This document shows positions 42,247 to 54,340 of a stretch of DNA of 64,000 nucleotides, piece after piece. The translations under genes and the position numbers were made by a program. The DNA comes from Purpureocillium takamizusanense (lineage: Eukaryota > Ascomycota > Sordariomycetes > Hypocreales > Ophiocordycipitaceae), in NCBI RefSeq assembly GCF_022605165.1, contig NC_063069.1:4278001-4342000 (forward strand), in the 5' to 3' direction. Within the stretch, counting starts at the first letter, position 1; each line of letters begins with the position of its first letter. A model generated the notes under the pieces. The model was not told where the DNA came from and searched no databases. It saw nothing but the letters and a program-made list of their open reading frames with translations.

Positions 42247-43630
42247 GTGGGCCTGGCAGCATGGCTTCGACATTCAAGCGCGCGATTTTCCCACGGAGAG
42301 AAAATGGGTTGCAGGCCTTGCCTCCAAATGCCGAAGCCCAAGACCACGGACTTTTCTGCCTTCGGTACCCAAAACATCGGGAAGCATCTGTACAGGGAGC
42401 ATAGACTCGTAGATGAGTCCCGAAAAAGACAACCTGCGGTCGGAACAGGACCGAAAGACAAGACGCCTCCGAGAAATATTGTCCATGCTATATCTCGACA
42501 CCTCCAACCCAAAAGAGCAGTCCATCGCCAACTGTCTCATCCAGCGCTCCGACAGGGACCGCTTTCAGAGACTGCTTCTCGCATGGGTGTTCGATGCTAA
42601 CATCTCCTTTCGCCAGCCCGAGCACTGGCGGCTCCGACGCGTATTCGAGTACCTCAATCCATCGGTTGCAGCGACAAATGCGCACATTTCCCATAATACG
42701 TCCCGGAAGCGCATCGTCGACCTCCACCTCCGATATGAATCGCAGATAATTGACCCCTAAGGACCGCCCCAGGTCAAATCCACATTGCCTTTGATGGCTG
42801 GTGATCAAGAAACAGGCACGCTCTATACGGGTTCGTCTGCTTCTATGTTGACTGTGATGGGTCGCCGTCGAAGCAAGTCCTTGCCTTACCGGAGCTGAAG
42901 GTGTCGCCTCCGCGGACAACATCGCGGCACAGATTTTGGAGATTTTAGAGGGCTACGAAATCCGCGACAGGGTTGGCTATATCACGCTAGACAACGCCGC
43001 GAACATGGACACGGCCGCGAGGGATTTTGCAGAAGCATTGGACTTGCATCCGAAGAAGCGGCTCGTGCGATGCTTCGGCCATGTGCTCAGCCTGGTGGTC
43101 AGGGCCCTCTTATTCAGACATAAGGCGGAAGATTTCGAGGCCGAGGTTGAGGGGGAGCCTGGCTTTGATGCTTCTCAGCATGAAGTCTGGCGGGAAAAGG
43201 GCCCCATTGCCAAACTCCACAACCTGGTCCACTGGATTCAATCCAGTGGATTGATCGGTCCGACAGGCTGACCTACAGGCTTCGCGCTCTTCAAGAAGAG
43301 TTCTTTCAACGGTCTGATAGCCCGAACACTCGAGCAAAGAATCCTTTGGACGTCATCCGCGACAACCAGACCCGCTGGCTGTCAACGTTCTACATGATCC
43401 GGCGGGGTCTCAAACTGCGTCCGTTTCTCGAGGACCTCGTCGGGAAGACCACGATTGAGTTCAATCGGGAACGCCGCCATGGTATGAGACGGAGAGACGA
43501 AATTCCGTTATGTCTTCGCGAAGAAAGTCTTCTTAGTGAGAACGACTGGCTGGTTATCGAGTTGACGGGAAAGGTGCTCGTCGACTTTAAAGAGGCACTC
43601 CGAATGCTCGAGGGCGACAGAAGCCGCTTG
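42247..43630 (+). pseudogene. second hAT transposase, decayed
   Basis: Pieces in several frames: a BED-finger end (AFGTQNIGKHLYREH, 42247 frame), then 42413-42760 with LLLAWVFDANISFRQPEHW and a region typical of the hAT N-terminus, then 42936-43271 with LDNAANMDT, RCFGHVLSLVV and GPIAKLHNLVHWI, and from 43346 DNQTRWLSTFYMI and LRMLEGDRSRL. At least three frame changes are needed. It differs from the hAT at 14.2-15.7 kb. It ends abruptly at about 43630 in MULE sequence. Confidence 0.8.
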
Positions 43631-44664
43631 GTTTATCTGGGCAGCTCTATAGCGCGGTATATGGCTGGGTGTCTCATAAGGCATTGCGGCTGGTCGAGGG
43701 GCAAAGAAAGCGACTCCAAGGCGACGGCAATCTCCCTCGATGTACTGGTTTCTTTACTAAGACTTACGGTCTCCCTTGCGCACATACGCTTCAGTCTTTG
43801 GTGGAGCAAGAGCGCCCGTTGCTACTACATGACTTCCACATACATTGGCGACTTTTCCGGGGCAGTCAGACGCCTCAGTTCATCATAGAGCCTCGTCGAC
43901 AGTTCGACCAGCTCGGCAACAACTCCACGATACCACAGTCATCTAGTCGGCGTGAGCCTTCAGCATTTGAGGCAGCCGAAGCAGCCTTACAGCCTAAGGC
44001 GCCGCCAAGATGCAGCAAATGCCACGAGTTGGGCCACACTATGAGATCTAAGGTCTGCCCCTTGCGCTACTCTGACCTCTTAGAACAAGCAGGGGCAAGA
44101 GGTGCCGCGATCGCTAAGACCGTAGAGACCGCAACAATCGCAGAGACTGCGATGATCGCAGAGGCTGCAGCAATCGCAACCGCGACAATCGCAGAGACTG
44201 TAGCAAGTGAAGGTGGTGCTGCAGAGATTATAGTAGTCACCGAGCCTGCAACGGCCGCAGAGACAGAGCGGCTACACCCCCATGATCCACGAGCAATATA
44301 TCAGAGGTATATCAAGGCAAGAGATGCTTGGTATAAAGCCCAGCCTCGAGGCAGCATCAAGACGAACCAGGCGTATCGAAGGGCCAATTGCCTGCCTCTC
44401 CGCTATGGCAAAACCGAATTTGGTTGGTGTCTCGAACGGACGCAAATGGGAAAGCGATGTTATACTGCTGACGGATTCAGAGAATGGACGGAAGAGATTA
44501 TGGCGTACCTAGACAGGGATCGGGCAGAGCAAGAGCGTATTGATGCTCAGGTAGCTGAAGAAATAGTGGTGCAGCCCTTTTCGAGTAGACGGGGCACGGC
44601 CGCAATCTGGGCAGATTGTGAGCGAGATATGGAGGAGCAGCAAACATTATATTCGTGTAAATAG
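43630..44664 (+). pseudogene. C-terminal part of a third MULE transposase
   Basis: The frame reads YSAVYGWVSHKALRLVEGQ, then a SWIM finger CTGFFTKTYGLPCAH, then a zinc knuckle CSKCHELGHTMRSKVCP. A stretch at about 44110-44215 repeats Ala-Glu-Thr-x-x-Ile-like units (TIAETAMIAEAAAIATATIAE). The catalytic domain is absent because hAT sequence replaces it upstream. It is a different MULE subfamily from the two intact-end elements at 21.8-28.7 kb, which lack the zinc knuckle. The open frame of more than 330 codons after the joint suggests a fairly recent fusion. Confidence 0.75.
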
Positions 44665-45061
44665 CTTCATTCATATCGTTCGGCTCGTGGTCGGTCAATT
44701 TTTTGCAGTCACCTGCGCAGTCAAAATTGTGCAGTCACGTTGCCTATGGCTGTTGGTAGCCCTACGCGTTTCGACTGGCAGCCGTACGGAGCGGTTCAGC
44801 GCTTACATCAGCGGCACGGGATGCCTGTATGGGCTCCCGGCGAACTTGCCTTTCGTGGGTAAGCGGTAGCTGGAAGAGGCATGGTTCCATTCACGCAAGG
44901 AAGGGTGAAAGCTGGGACCGCCGCGTGCCACCCTCGCCGCCCCGCGCCTCATTGGGGTCTGAGGGCGCACACATGTATACACATGTGTGACAAGAAGCAG
45001 AACTGTACCGACTTCCTGCGCCCACCCGCTTACGGCCCTTGATGAGATGCAACGCACAGGG

Positions 45062-45200
45062 GGCTGCCTCCGCGTCACAGAGGCGGGCTTGCCTCCACGT
45101 CACAGAGGGGGCTTGCCTCGGCGATGCAGAGGCGGGCTTGCCTCCACGTCACAGAGGGGGCTTGCCTCGGCGATGCAGAGGCAGACTTGGCCTCGGAAAC
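45062..45200 (+). repeat. 49-bp tandem repeat, about 2.7 copies
   Basis: A unit containing CCACGTCACAGAGGGGGCTT and GCAGAGGCGGGCTTGCCT repeats with period 49 (starts at 45095 and 45144) with an imperfect copy at each end. Confidence 0.85.
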
Positions 45201-45399
45201 ACATAAGAAAAGGTGCCTTCGCGACACGGAAGCAATACAGCTATATTGTGTCATCCGCGACTAATCAGAGTCAGAGTCACCTTCGCGACATGGAGGGGAC
45301 CTTGCCTCCTCAGCGCTGAGCCGTGACCTGTCTCGACTCTGAAGCGATTCCACACGACGACGAAGGGTGGCTCCCGTTATGGTGTGGTGCACCGTGTTA

Positions 45400-45530
45400 G
45401 GCTGACGCTGTCGAGTGTCTCGCACACCAACCACTGCATCCCATCAACTAGGTTGAGTGCCAGGAATAAGGGTAAGGTGCGTGGTAATACCATGTAGTCG
45501 CTGTCGGGCCTCACCGGTCATCACTCCCTT
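45400..45530 (+). repeat. dispersed leader repeat, copy 1
   Basis: Shares with 55630-55770 and 59490-59620 the order GAGTGTCT, then a GGGTAAG block, then GCCTCACCG. No HTH-like gene lies beside this copy. Confidence 0.55.
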
Positions 45531-45744
45531 TCTTCCTGGGGACCGTTCTAAGTGTCTCTGAACTCTCTGCTACGTATGACGAGCTGCTGTGACTGAGAAA
45601 TGAGGGAAGATGGTTGACTACGGAATGCTCAATTTGGGTCATGGGTGGTCAATGATATCATTAATTGCGTCAATAATTTTACCAACCCAAATCCTTTGCG
45701 ACTAAGCTTCATCACACCTGCCATCTGTCTGAGTTCCACTTAGT

Positions 45745-45999
45745 CTAAGTACTGCCTTGTGGAGTGCTGTCCGACTGCGCATTGTCCGGCTGGTCATAAT
45801 CTGGCCGAGAGTCAGATGGCGGATCGCCGTCTCTCTCGCTTCCACCCGTCAGACCGTTTGTCTGGCGGTTGGTGTCCCCAGTCGTGTCACGGTGGGCAGT
45901 GTCGTTTGCTTTAGAGCCCGTCCTTCGACCCATGATGTCGCCCATATTGACGTGTGTGGTGACGGGCGGATCGTGCTCATCCAGTTGGAAAGTAGCCAT
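45745..45999 (-). CDS. hypothetical small hydrophilic protein, 84 aa
   Basis: Starts MATFQLDEHDPPV and is rich in Asp, Thr, Ser and Gln. A TATATATA box lies near 46088-46096, about 90 bp upstream on the minus strand, which supports this Met over longer versions. No family. Confidence 0.35.
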   Translation of the reverse strand: MATFQLDEHDPPVTTHVNMGDIMGRRTGSKANDTAHRDTTGDTNRQTNGLTGGSERDGDPPSDSRPDYDQPDNAQSDSTPQGST

Positions 46000-47179
46000 C
46001 TTGCAACGTGTAGAAGGTTGCTGTATAAAGACTTTGAGGAAGAATTGAAGGTGCCATGAAAGTTGGAAGTAGGCCTGCTGTTGGGATATATATACATTCC
46101 TCCTGACGTGGCGAGCTTCTCTTGTACGTCTGCATGCAGAATCCTTGCGTCCAAAGACCGTCTTGCAGACGGCCACACGGAAGGCCGCCTGATCTGCCGA
46201 CCCTGCGTTCCGGGCGACTTTCCATCTGTACCGCTACCGGCATGGTTCGACTACGTGCTGACGTCCCCTGCTTTGGCCATTCGCGGGGATGCAGCCATAT
46301 GGCTGTGTGGCCGTTGAGCGCCGACGGCTGATGCACAGTTCCACGGTACCATCGTCATGAAAGTCAATGGTCCCATGAACTCGACCACCCCATGCGGGGG
46401 GCATCTTGCTCAGGCAATGGGACAAATCCTGTGGCATGGTGTCTGGTAGATGAGTTAGTGCGCCGCAGAACGTTTGGCTACATTTGCGAGACTGCTCACC
46501 AACTTGGCTGCGAATAGATCAACGACGTGAAGGGCTGCAGCTGGGGACCTTGGCTGGGATGACCGTTCTCCCTTTATATGGCCAATGGACGGCGTAGTTC
46601 AACCGCTGATGATGGGGGTGAGCGGTTGCCGTGCTTTGCTTGGCCATTGGAGCTAACCTCGGTTCAGAAGGGACAAGATGACAGGAAAACACTGTGGTCA
46701 CGGCTGAACTGGGGCGCTGCAGCCGTGTTTCAGAGCTCCCACCCATGGCTGGCCCTTCTTTGATTGATCTTCGCCACCCGGGGTCCTTGCACAGCAGGAG
46801 GGTTCCCCGCGGACCAACACGAACTGTCGCAGTTCGCGGTTATGAGCACGGAGCTTGTGTAGCTCATCGGATGGCGTGACCGCTCCTGGTCACTCCAGGA
46901 GGTCGCAGCCACTGTTGAGCACTAACCACAAGACACACGTACATGGTCTGTATGCGTTATCTCAGAGATATAAAGAGCTGTCCTCAACCGCTCTACGTCA
47001 TCGGTTGCCATTTCGCCAAATCTTGTCCTTTGCTCTTCCGGGTCTCGTCATTGCGCAAATTAACATCGCGTCCCAATGCAAATGTCCACCAGGCCCTAGG
47101 ACCTCGTTCCCTCCATCAATGCGTCTCCATTGATTTGGCTTTCAGAGCAAGACCTGCTTCAACCGACATTCTGGCTCTC
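46000..47179. other. intergenic
   Basis: No gene or repeat recognised between the small ORF and the bZIP gene. Confidence 0.5.
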
Positions 47180-47920
47180 ATGGATTCACCTGTGGCGCAG
47201 CCGAACGGGGAATGCTGGGCAGAACAACTAATTACTCCAGCTCCTATGCCTCAGGGCTCACAGGATCGCCCTCCACAGCCGGTCCAGGAACGTATGGCTC
47301 ATCAGGACATTGTGGCGCCCGTTTGCACCACTGAGCCCGTGACTAGTCTTGCTGCGCCGCATGAGAACCGGCAAGAGTTGGCCCACGTCCCGCACCAAAG
47401 CGCGCCACCAGCCATGGCACCCGGGCACGAAGCCCCAAGGATGATGGAATCGGATGTCGAGGTTGCTAAGGACATGCGCTACCGTCGTAGATCTCCAATG
47501 ACGGCCAGGTCGAAACGTAAGGGGTCTCCTACCCTCCCCAAGCATAGAGCCACCGTTAAACGAAACATGCCTTAGGAACCGTTTATCGTAGCTAAGCTCT
47601 TATTCTATCGCACAGGATACCAAGGCGTCTCTAGGTTAACACCCGCCGAATTGAACCGCAAGAGGGCAAACGACCGAGAGGCCAAGCGCGTTAGTCGGCT
47701 TAGGACCCAAGAGCTCATCAGTTCTCTTTTGAGAAAAGTGAAAACACTGAAAGAACTCAGGATCTCTGACGGCGAGACTATTCGCCAGCTCCGTCACCGT
47801 AACGAAGCTCTTGAGATGGAGTACTTCTCTCTTTCCGCGGCAACAGGCTTTTCATATGCACCTGGAGCAGGTACGAGAGTAACTACTAGCACGACAGACC
47901 CTGCAAGTACAAACGGCTAA
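47180..47920 (+). CDS. bZIP-like transcription factor, two exons
   Basis: Exons 47180-47516 and 47616-47920 give 213 aa. The 99-bp intron begins GTAAGG and ends CACAG; the join reads ARSKR-YQGVSRLTPAELNRK. The N-terminal half is Pro/Gln-rich. The second exon carries a basic region NRKRANDREAKRVSRLRTQ and a helix with spaced Leu (LLRKVKTLKEL, then RQLRHRNEALEMEY), the layout of a bZIP. Where most bZIPs have Asn at the invariant DNA-contact position, the alignment places Asp (AND-RE), a variant seen in some fungal bZIP-like proteins. Probably a nuclear regulator. Adjacent genes give no hint of targets. Confidence 0.75.
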
Positions 47921-49528
47921 TCTGGCGTATCTTACATTCTCGTCAGTGCTATCCCAGCAGTGCGGCAACTTGGCTCCGGATCTGACCTATTGCAACTCGG
48001 GTCTGGAAAACTGGGTACAGCCGTACTAAGTGGCTAATATGTTAGGAGGCAGCGCTCATTCTTCTGGTGGGTGGCTCACTGTATTCGTCTTCATGCTGCT
48101 TTTCTTAAGGGCCTGTATCTTATGTGCTGGCGTTTATTCTCTTAAGCGCATTTCTTTGCGCTTCCATGCGTCCTGCTGGGCGAAAACCCACGACAAGTGC
48201 TGGCCCGGGAGGCCCTCCTGTTCGGAAGCGGTGGTGTTATTGTTCTGTCGACAAGTTGCCGAGGGCAGGACGAAGATGACAAGATCGTAGTCGGAGTCCC
48301 TCTGGGTGCGCTGTCTTGCATTCGCGTGTACGGAATTGGGTGCTACGCCATGTTGGGCTTTTGGTCGAGGACATTAATGATGGGCACCTTGTCTGCGTCG
48401 CCAATCGTTTCAGAGGCGACATGAGGAAACGTGAAGAGCACGGCCATCCAGGCACATGCTGCAGACAGTCGAGAATGTACCTACCTTACCGTCCCTGCAA
48501 GTATACATACAGCACGGTTGCGATGCTTGACAATATGGATTATGCGGTGAGGCGCCTTCTCGGGAGCGACGAATGGTGGAAGGGGGTGACCCGTGTCAGC
48601 TGAAGCAGCCTGAGAACCATGATACCAACGAGAATCATATCCGCCGAAAGGGGCAAAGCGCCTACGTTGGCATCCCCTGTTCCCATGTTGGCGCTCGCCC
48701 GTGACTGCAAGGATCAAGCCCGATCAGCCAAGCCCACGCGGAACGTCACGCAAGGTCATGTCTCACGTCTGTCTGGTATTGAAGGAAGGGCACTTCAAAG
48801 TGTACGTTGGCAGGGTGGATGGGTACATGTGTTCGGGCAAGCCAACTCGTAAGCAACGAGCACTGTGGACGGTGGGGGAGTGAGGAGGCGGGAGCCACTC
48901 CCTTACTACGACTCGTTCAGGGTGTGCTACCAGTCGCACCAATCCGCATCGCTTCGTCGAACGCCACAACGCCAACAACGGGCGGCCTAACTCGTCTTAC
49001 CTGATCCCACCGCGTCAACAAAAGCAAATACCAACAGGAATCAGCAGTCAACATGGGCATTGCCACAAAAGGTCGCATCGGAGACTCACCAACGCGGTTG
49101 GTCCTTGTACAGCGTAGGTTGCATTGCCACCGACTAGCTTCACATGGTCGGGTGTTGCTCCTACGGCACTCCATGGCGCATTATACGGCTTGGTGTTTGC
49201 TCCCGAGGCGTACCCATTGAGCCTAGCCGCTTCCCGCGCTGGATGGAGAACAACCAACTGTGCGGCACTGGAAGCTGGAAAGTGCTGTCACCGTCATCGC
49301 AACGAAGGAGACGCGGTTTGCGTCCCACGTGGAGCTTGAAGTATGCCAGAGATGTCATTACGATAGGGTGTTTCCTATCCGCTTTTAGCATCCGTTGGGC
49401 ACGCAGTCTTTAGAGTGACACTAGAATACGCGTTATCTAGCTAACGATGAACGGTCCCATGGACTCTCCACGATACCAGCGCAAGCCTTGCCAGACCAGG
49501 CAGACGCGCTCCTTGACGAGCCCGCGAT
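47921..49528. other. intergenic, 1.6 kb
   Basis: Several short frames of 60-95 codons on both strands, none with protein-like features. No repeat recognised. Confidence 0.5.
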
Positions 49529-51049
49529 TTAGTTTGGCGGGTTAATGAGGGCATAAATGTAGTGGATGCTACCGTTGATAGCAGCGAGCCCCTCATGCTC
49601 CAGGTACATGATGCGATTGGGAAGCCAGACCTTGCGACGCGCCGTTCCAGTGTTACTATCTAGTAGCTTGATGTCAATGGCTTCGTTTGTGAGCGGAAGC
49701 ACGAGTGCGCCCCCCAAGGTAGGCCAGGCTGCAGTCCCCTGCTCGCTTCGGAATGCTTCAGCGCGCAGATTGAAGAGATTTTCGATTTTCCTCCCGTGCT
49801 TCGACATCCAGCGCTCGATCTCGGTAGCCTATGCCCATTAGCATGTATGGGGTTGTGACGAATCTGCGGTATGTACCTTCTCCGTGACGGCAGCGTTGAA
49901 GTATTTTTGAGAAGCCAGGGGATGCCCGTATGAGTAAAGGCCTTTGGCTGTCTGGAGAGGATGTGAGATGATGACGTCGGTCAAAATGACGGATATAGCG
50001 GCCTGTTTAAGTCCAATAGCACGGTGTCCTAAGGCAAAGAACTTCACGAACGCTCCTCGGCGTGGCGCAGAAGATATCTGGTTGCAACTCTGCAACGACG
50101 ACCCGGAAGGGGAGCTGGAATCTTGCCAGCTTGCCAAAGTTGTGTCTGGAAGCAAGATGTCACGAATCGCACGAGGACTGAGTGGTTCATCAGTCGTGCA
50201 ACTGAGAATGTGGTAAAGAGAGAGTCAAGTAGACATACCTTCGTCCACTACACTCACCGCCAAGTAGCAGATACACCACGTTGATAACCGACAGGCACCC
50301 TGATTGCAGCTGCTTCTCCGGGCGATACACGGTAGACTTTCGTTCGGCTACATACTGTCTGGATTGGGCATGATAATGCTGGAATGTTGTCCTCCAGTAT
50401 TTCACTCATTTCTCGATTAGCGTTAAGGCTACACGGTAGGGCTTTACATACCGTGTAAAGGAAGCTCGTTCGAACGTGGTCCAAGGATGTCCGTGAAGTC
50501 CTCAACGAATTGGACGCCTCGGCGCATTGCATTGCCAATTTGCCGAAGACTCTCATCACCAAGCTGCTGTCCTGGCTTGCAAGAACGCTGCAGACACAGC
50601 CTCAAACACTCGTATATTTCGTCTCGTGGATGACGTTCATTTATCGCCACATCCGACAGGCCAATGACGGCCAACCTGAAGAGTTCAATGAGATTCTCTT
50701 CTGTTTTGTCCTGAGCGAGCAGCTCCAAATGCTTCGCACACTCGCTGAAGAGGTCCTTCCAACTTAGGGCGGCCTTTTCTTCCAGACTGAGGTGTGAGAG
50801 GATGAGCCGCTGCAGTGTTTTGTTCACATCGTCCTGTGTATGTAGGATTCGGTCCCAAGCCTGTTCGCTCTGCGGTAGCTTCTTCAGCAGGTTCCGCACT
50901 ATAGGCTCCCACTGTGTCTGTTTCTGTGACGGTGCTGAGGACGAAGCATCGGGTCGTGTTCGAGAGGATTCAAAGATATCAGGGTTAGTGAGGACGAACT
51001 GCAAGGGCTTCTCCATCGTCTTGGTCAGAAAGGGAGGAGTGTGGGGCAT
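49529..51049 (-). CDS. hypothetical multi-exon protein, family F1
   Basis: Exons 51049-50452, 50404-50239, 50177-49877 and 49828-49529 give 454 aa. Introns are 47, 61 and 48 bp with GTATGT, GTATGT and GTACAT donors; the last has a GCTAAT branch site. The first exon is helical and charged (LSLEEKAALSWKDLFSECAKHLELLA). Later parts read VVYLLLGG, FVKFFALGHRAIGLKQ and VILTDVIISHPLQTAKG. The last exon has WPTLGGALVLPLTNEA and RIMYLEHEGLAAINGS. The end of this gene recurs as a fragment at 63.32 kb with a conserved intron end, which supports the last splice site. No known family recognised. The start could also be the internal Met at 51013. Confidence 0.65.
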
Positions 51050-52449
51050 TGTCTGGTCTCTGATAATTCAAGAGCAGATGTGAATTCGTCACGTGGGGGA
51101 ATGGGGGTTGGGAATTGCGGGGGCAAGTCACAACGATGGCCCCGTAATTGACGATTCCTGAGCTGATTCTTCCCGCTGCGGTTGCAGGCGCGAGGTTCGG
51201 CCATGTCCTCTTTTGGCACATTGATCGCCGCTAGTAAGGCCCATTTTCGGCTAGAATGGTGTCGATCGGACAGGTCAACGGCGGCCAGCTTTGTTGGTCC
51301 ATGGTGCGGCGCAGAAGCCAGGGGCATGTTCCGCACTTGCTACGCGAAGAGTTCCCCGCAGCCCACCGTCGTTTCTTTTGTCCGACGTAGTTTTGTGTTC
51401 TCTTACCCTTGTATTGGTTGGCTTGAGTGTCAGTCACCATCCAGGTCCACTTGCCGGTTCTGGCGGATATGCAGCCTCGTGTTGGTGCCGTGAAATACCA
51501 TGTCTGCGAAGTGACTCGTTATCACGGAGCAAGCCTCAACTGCATGCACCACAGTCCTGAGTAAGGACCTCCCGGGGACAGTGAGGGGTGTGGGACGGGG
51601 TGTGCAGAAACAACTATGGAGTCGGCGTTTGGCGCCCGTCAGGCCGTGCATGTACTCAAGGCTCAAGCACTTCATAGCCTCAGCTCACTTCTCCATTCAA
51701 TGCCAGCCGTAGCCGGCGAATGCTTTCATGAGACGTGAATTACAGTAGCTACCGAGCAGGGTACGAGTCACAACAAGCCCGCACGTAGCCGAAATGAAGG
51801 TATCACAGTTGGATCGTCGACCAGGCCCCCGCAAATCCGTTCTCGCGTTGGTCGTGGCGCGGGAGGAGGGAAGGTCACCCATGTTGCAGCTGTTCAGATG
51901 ATGCGCGGTTCGCCTATAGCACACATTCGTACGTCGACCAGAGCCTTGGGTGATAAGTACAAGCGATCTTGCTGCGGTTTGACCCAATTCAACATCGCAA
52001 GCCTACGAAACTGACCGCCTCTGCGAAGAATCATGCTCCGGGAAGATAATCAACCATACGCAGTAGCCGTGAGTCTATCATCCCGGACGCCCCGAGACAA
52101 CCGCTGACCCCTGCAGATCACTCATGGCGATGACGGTCATCCTCAGTGCAGCACTATACACACGGTGCTGACCATTCAAGTCCAACATGGAGACACTTAC
52201 GACGAAATTTTCCATTCGGAGGAGCATCAAGCCCTCCTGGATAAGGACGCTGTTGTCTGCGGTAGCCAGTACGAGCCTGGGTGCGCCAAAGATCATCCAG
52301 TACCGGCTACTGATGGTGGAGGGCTAGAAAGACGCAAAGTGGGACAGTAGATGAGCTGGTGTGTTCGAGAAGCTATGAAAGGCAGACAAATCCATGTAAT
52401 CCAGAGTCAATCTTGTGCGAACATGACATGCCGACACCCAAGAGAGGTA
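51050..52449. other. intergenic
   Basis: No gene or repeat supported; only short frames. Confidence 0.5.
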
Positions 52450-53259
52450 CTACCCTCCGTACGGCACACGCTCCCACTGATCGTCGGTCTCTCGACGCAC
52501 TCCGTTGGCACTTGAAAATGCCGCCCCCCCGTTGGCGGCAGAAGGTGCGACCGGCGCCGGGACGCGTTCGGGCTCAGCAGGCGATGAGCATCTCGAGGAC
52601 ATGGATGAGGCCGCATACCCATCGAAGGGTGACGCTGACCTTGAGGAAGCTCGAGACGGCTCCAAAGGCGGAGGTAGCGGCGGCGGTATCTGCCTTCCGA
52701 AAGGGCCTGGTGGTGGTATATGGCCCCTGGTCGGTAATGGCGCAAAAACATGAGGCTCAGGAGATCGGCGGGTGATCTCCACCAGAGAACTTATGATCGA
52801 ATGCAACGGATATCGCAGGGGATAGGCGTAGCACAATTCATGGCACATCCGTGCTGCAATCCAGACGCCGACGACATTCACGTCGTTCTCCGTAGAGTTC
52901 TTGGTGAAGTGAAACTCACTGGACACGCTTTTCCTGCCGGGGTCTTTATAGTGTTTGAGATTTGTGAGGGAGCGTTTGATAAGACCTTGATCTGAGGGAG
53001 AACCTGTGTTCTTCATGTCCAATGTCTTCAGTGATCCCTTCGGAGTCTTGTTCTCAAGGTGCTCGAGCCGCGCCGCTAGAGATTCCTCGGTAAGAGGCTC
53101 ATCGGTTGGGTCGATACGCAGGTGAAACTCGGCAGAAGTGGCAATGTCGTTCAGCTGTTCCAAGACGTCAACTTCTGGGTCCCAGCGCCTGGGGGACGCT
53201 GCGACGCGAGCCGCAAGTGCGACAAGCCTCAGCTGCGGCTGTTCGTTTGGCAGAGACAT
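52450..53259 (-). CDS. hypothetical proline/serine-rich protein, 269 aa
   Basis: Chosen start MSLPNEQPQLRLVALAARV at 53259; a longer frame upstream to 53598 has poor composition and crosses the likely promoter. The N-terminal half is mixed helical (DVLEQLNDIATSAEFHLRI, LTEESLAARLEHLE), the middle contains VVGVWIAARMCHELCYAYPLR, and the C-terminal 90 residues are Pro/Ser/Arg-rich and probably disordered. No family or motif recognised. No stop or frameshift. Confidence 0.55.
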   Translation of the reverse strand: MSLPNEQPQLRLVALAARVAASPRRWDPEVDVLEQLNDIATSAEFHLRIDPTDEPLTEESLAARLEHLENKTPKGSLKTLDMKNTGSPSDQGLIKRSLTNLKHYKDPGRKSVSSEFHFTKNSTENDVNVVGVWIAARMCHELCYAYPLRYPLHSIISSLVEITRRSPEPHVFAPLPTRGHIPPPGPFGRQIPPPLPPPLEPSRASSRSASPFDGYAASSMSSRCSSPAEPERVPAPVAPSAANGGAAFSSANGVRRETDDQWERVPYGG

Positions 53260-53701
53260 CTTGAGTACAAGAGGGCAAGGAGGGGATTTTAGGTGCTGAG
53301 AATGCTTGAATGGTTCTGACTTCGTGGTTTGCAAACCTGTCAGCGGCTGGTGTTGACTGTGCAGGGTATATGTAGTGCTCAAGATACTCGGTTGCCTGAT
53401 GTCTCTGTGATTGCGAGGCGGACCATCCTTACCCGACCGGCCCCTACACCTCCGCCCCTCCCGGACATGATGGGTCGGCCGCATGGTTCTATTGACATGA
53501 AAGTGGCTGCATCGCTTGCAGTACGCTTGGACACTCCTTGTCCTAAGAACCGGCCCCCCAATGATCCAGCCCGGGTGACCGGCTTCTTCCCGAGGCAATT
53601 TTCGCTGCCGCTTCTGCAGCCGGTCGTAGCTTCCTCGATCCCCGACCGGGCACTACCACTGCACACAGCATCACACTGGAGGTACTAGTCCAGGCTGCGG
53701 G

Positions 53702-54340
53702 TTGTTGTGTCATGGTGAAGTGGAGGCACCATGTGGCTTGAGGAAGTGCTCAAGAGATATAGGCTGGGACAACATGAATACGCAGAGATCGCATGGTCTA
53801 TTGCCAGCTTCCTCACTGCTTGCGTATTCGCGGTTCATCGGCAAAGCAACATTCATAATGGCTAACGCCCCGTCGTGGTCCTATTGCCTTCTGTGCCAGC
53901 TTCTCCATGGCAAGGATGACACGTTTCAAAGTTTGCGCCATTGGTACGATGTACTGGCCGGCGTCTACCCCTTAGTTCTGCACATTGCGAAAACGTCAAT
54001 CATGGTGTACACGGTTGCTGTGCTCCTGCATGGCCTCTTACGGAGCTGGAATAGAAGCACCAACGAGCTGCCGAAGCCTGCGGTGCACAACACCCAGGGG
54101 ACAGGGAGGGGGAAGGCGAAACGAGTCAAGTTCGGCCTGCCTCTGACGCCGTTTCTCGCATTACACCTGACTCTAAAGAACAAAAAGGAGGACAGGGTGC
54201 TCAAGGTTGGGCTTGTATTTGGGCCTGTCAAAGTGATGTTGGTTACGACACTCGAAAGAGGCTGGAGGGAATCCATTAAACCTCAGATTAAGATATATGG
54301 GGCGGCTTCGATCGTGAAAGGCTCAACGACTGTTCGGTAG
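53702..54340 (+). CDS. hypothetical protein with a hydrophobic segment, 212 aa
   Basis: Possible start at 53702 or at the internal Met near 53858 (MANAPSWSYCLLC). One hydrophobic helix, LVLHIAKTSIMVYTVAVLLHGLL, could span a membrane; the rest is basic. No family. The opposite strand has no better candidate. Confidence 0.35.
   Translation: MLCHGEVEAPCGLRKCSRDIGWDNMNTQRSHGLLPASSLLAYSRFIGKATFIMANAPSWSYCLLCQLLHGKDDTFQSLRHWYDVLAGVYPLVLHIAKTSIMVYTVAVLLHGLLRSWNRSTNELPKPAVHNTQGTGRGKAKRVKFGLPLTPFLALHLTLKNKKEDRVLKVGLVFGPVKVMLVTTLERGWRESIKPQIKIYGAASIVKGSTTVR

Larger units (their letters stand above)
44665..45744. other. non-coding stretch with tandem and dispersed repeats
   Basis: No gene supported. 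It contains a 49-bp tandem array and a copy of the leader repeat, listed separately. Confidence 0.6.

Noticed and set aside
45062..45200. CRISPR-like array
   Set aside because: Units are contiguous without spacers and the genome is eukaryotic; it is a minisatellite.
50202..50238. 37-bp intron in the F1 gene
   Set aside because: Too short for the usual fungal range; the next AG (intron 50178-50238, 61 bp) keeps the same frame and is preferred.
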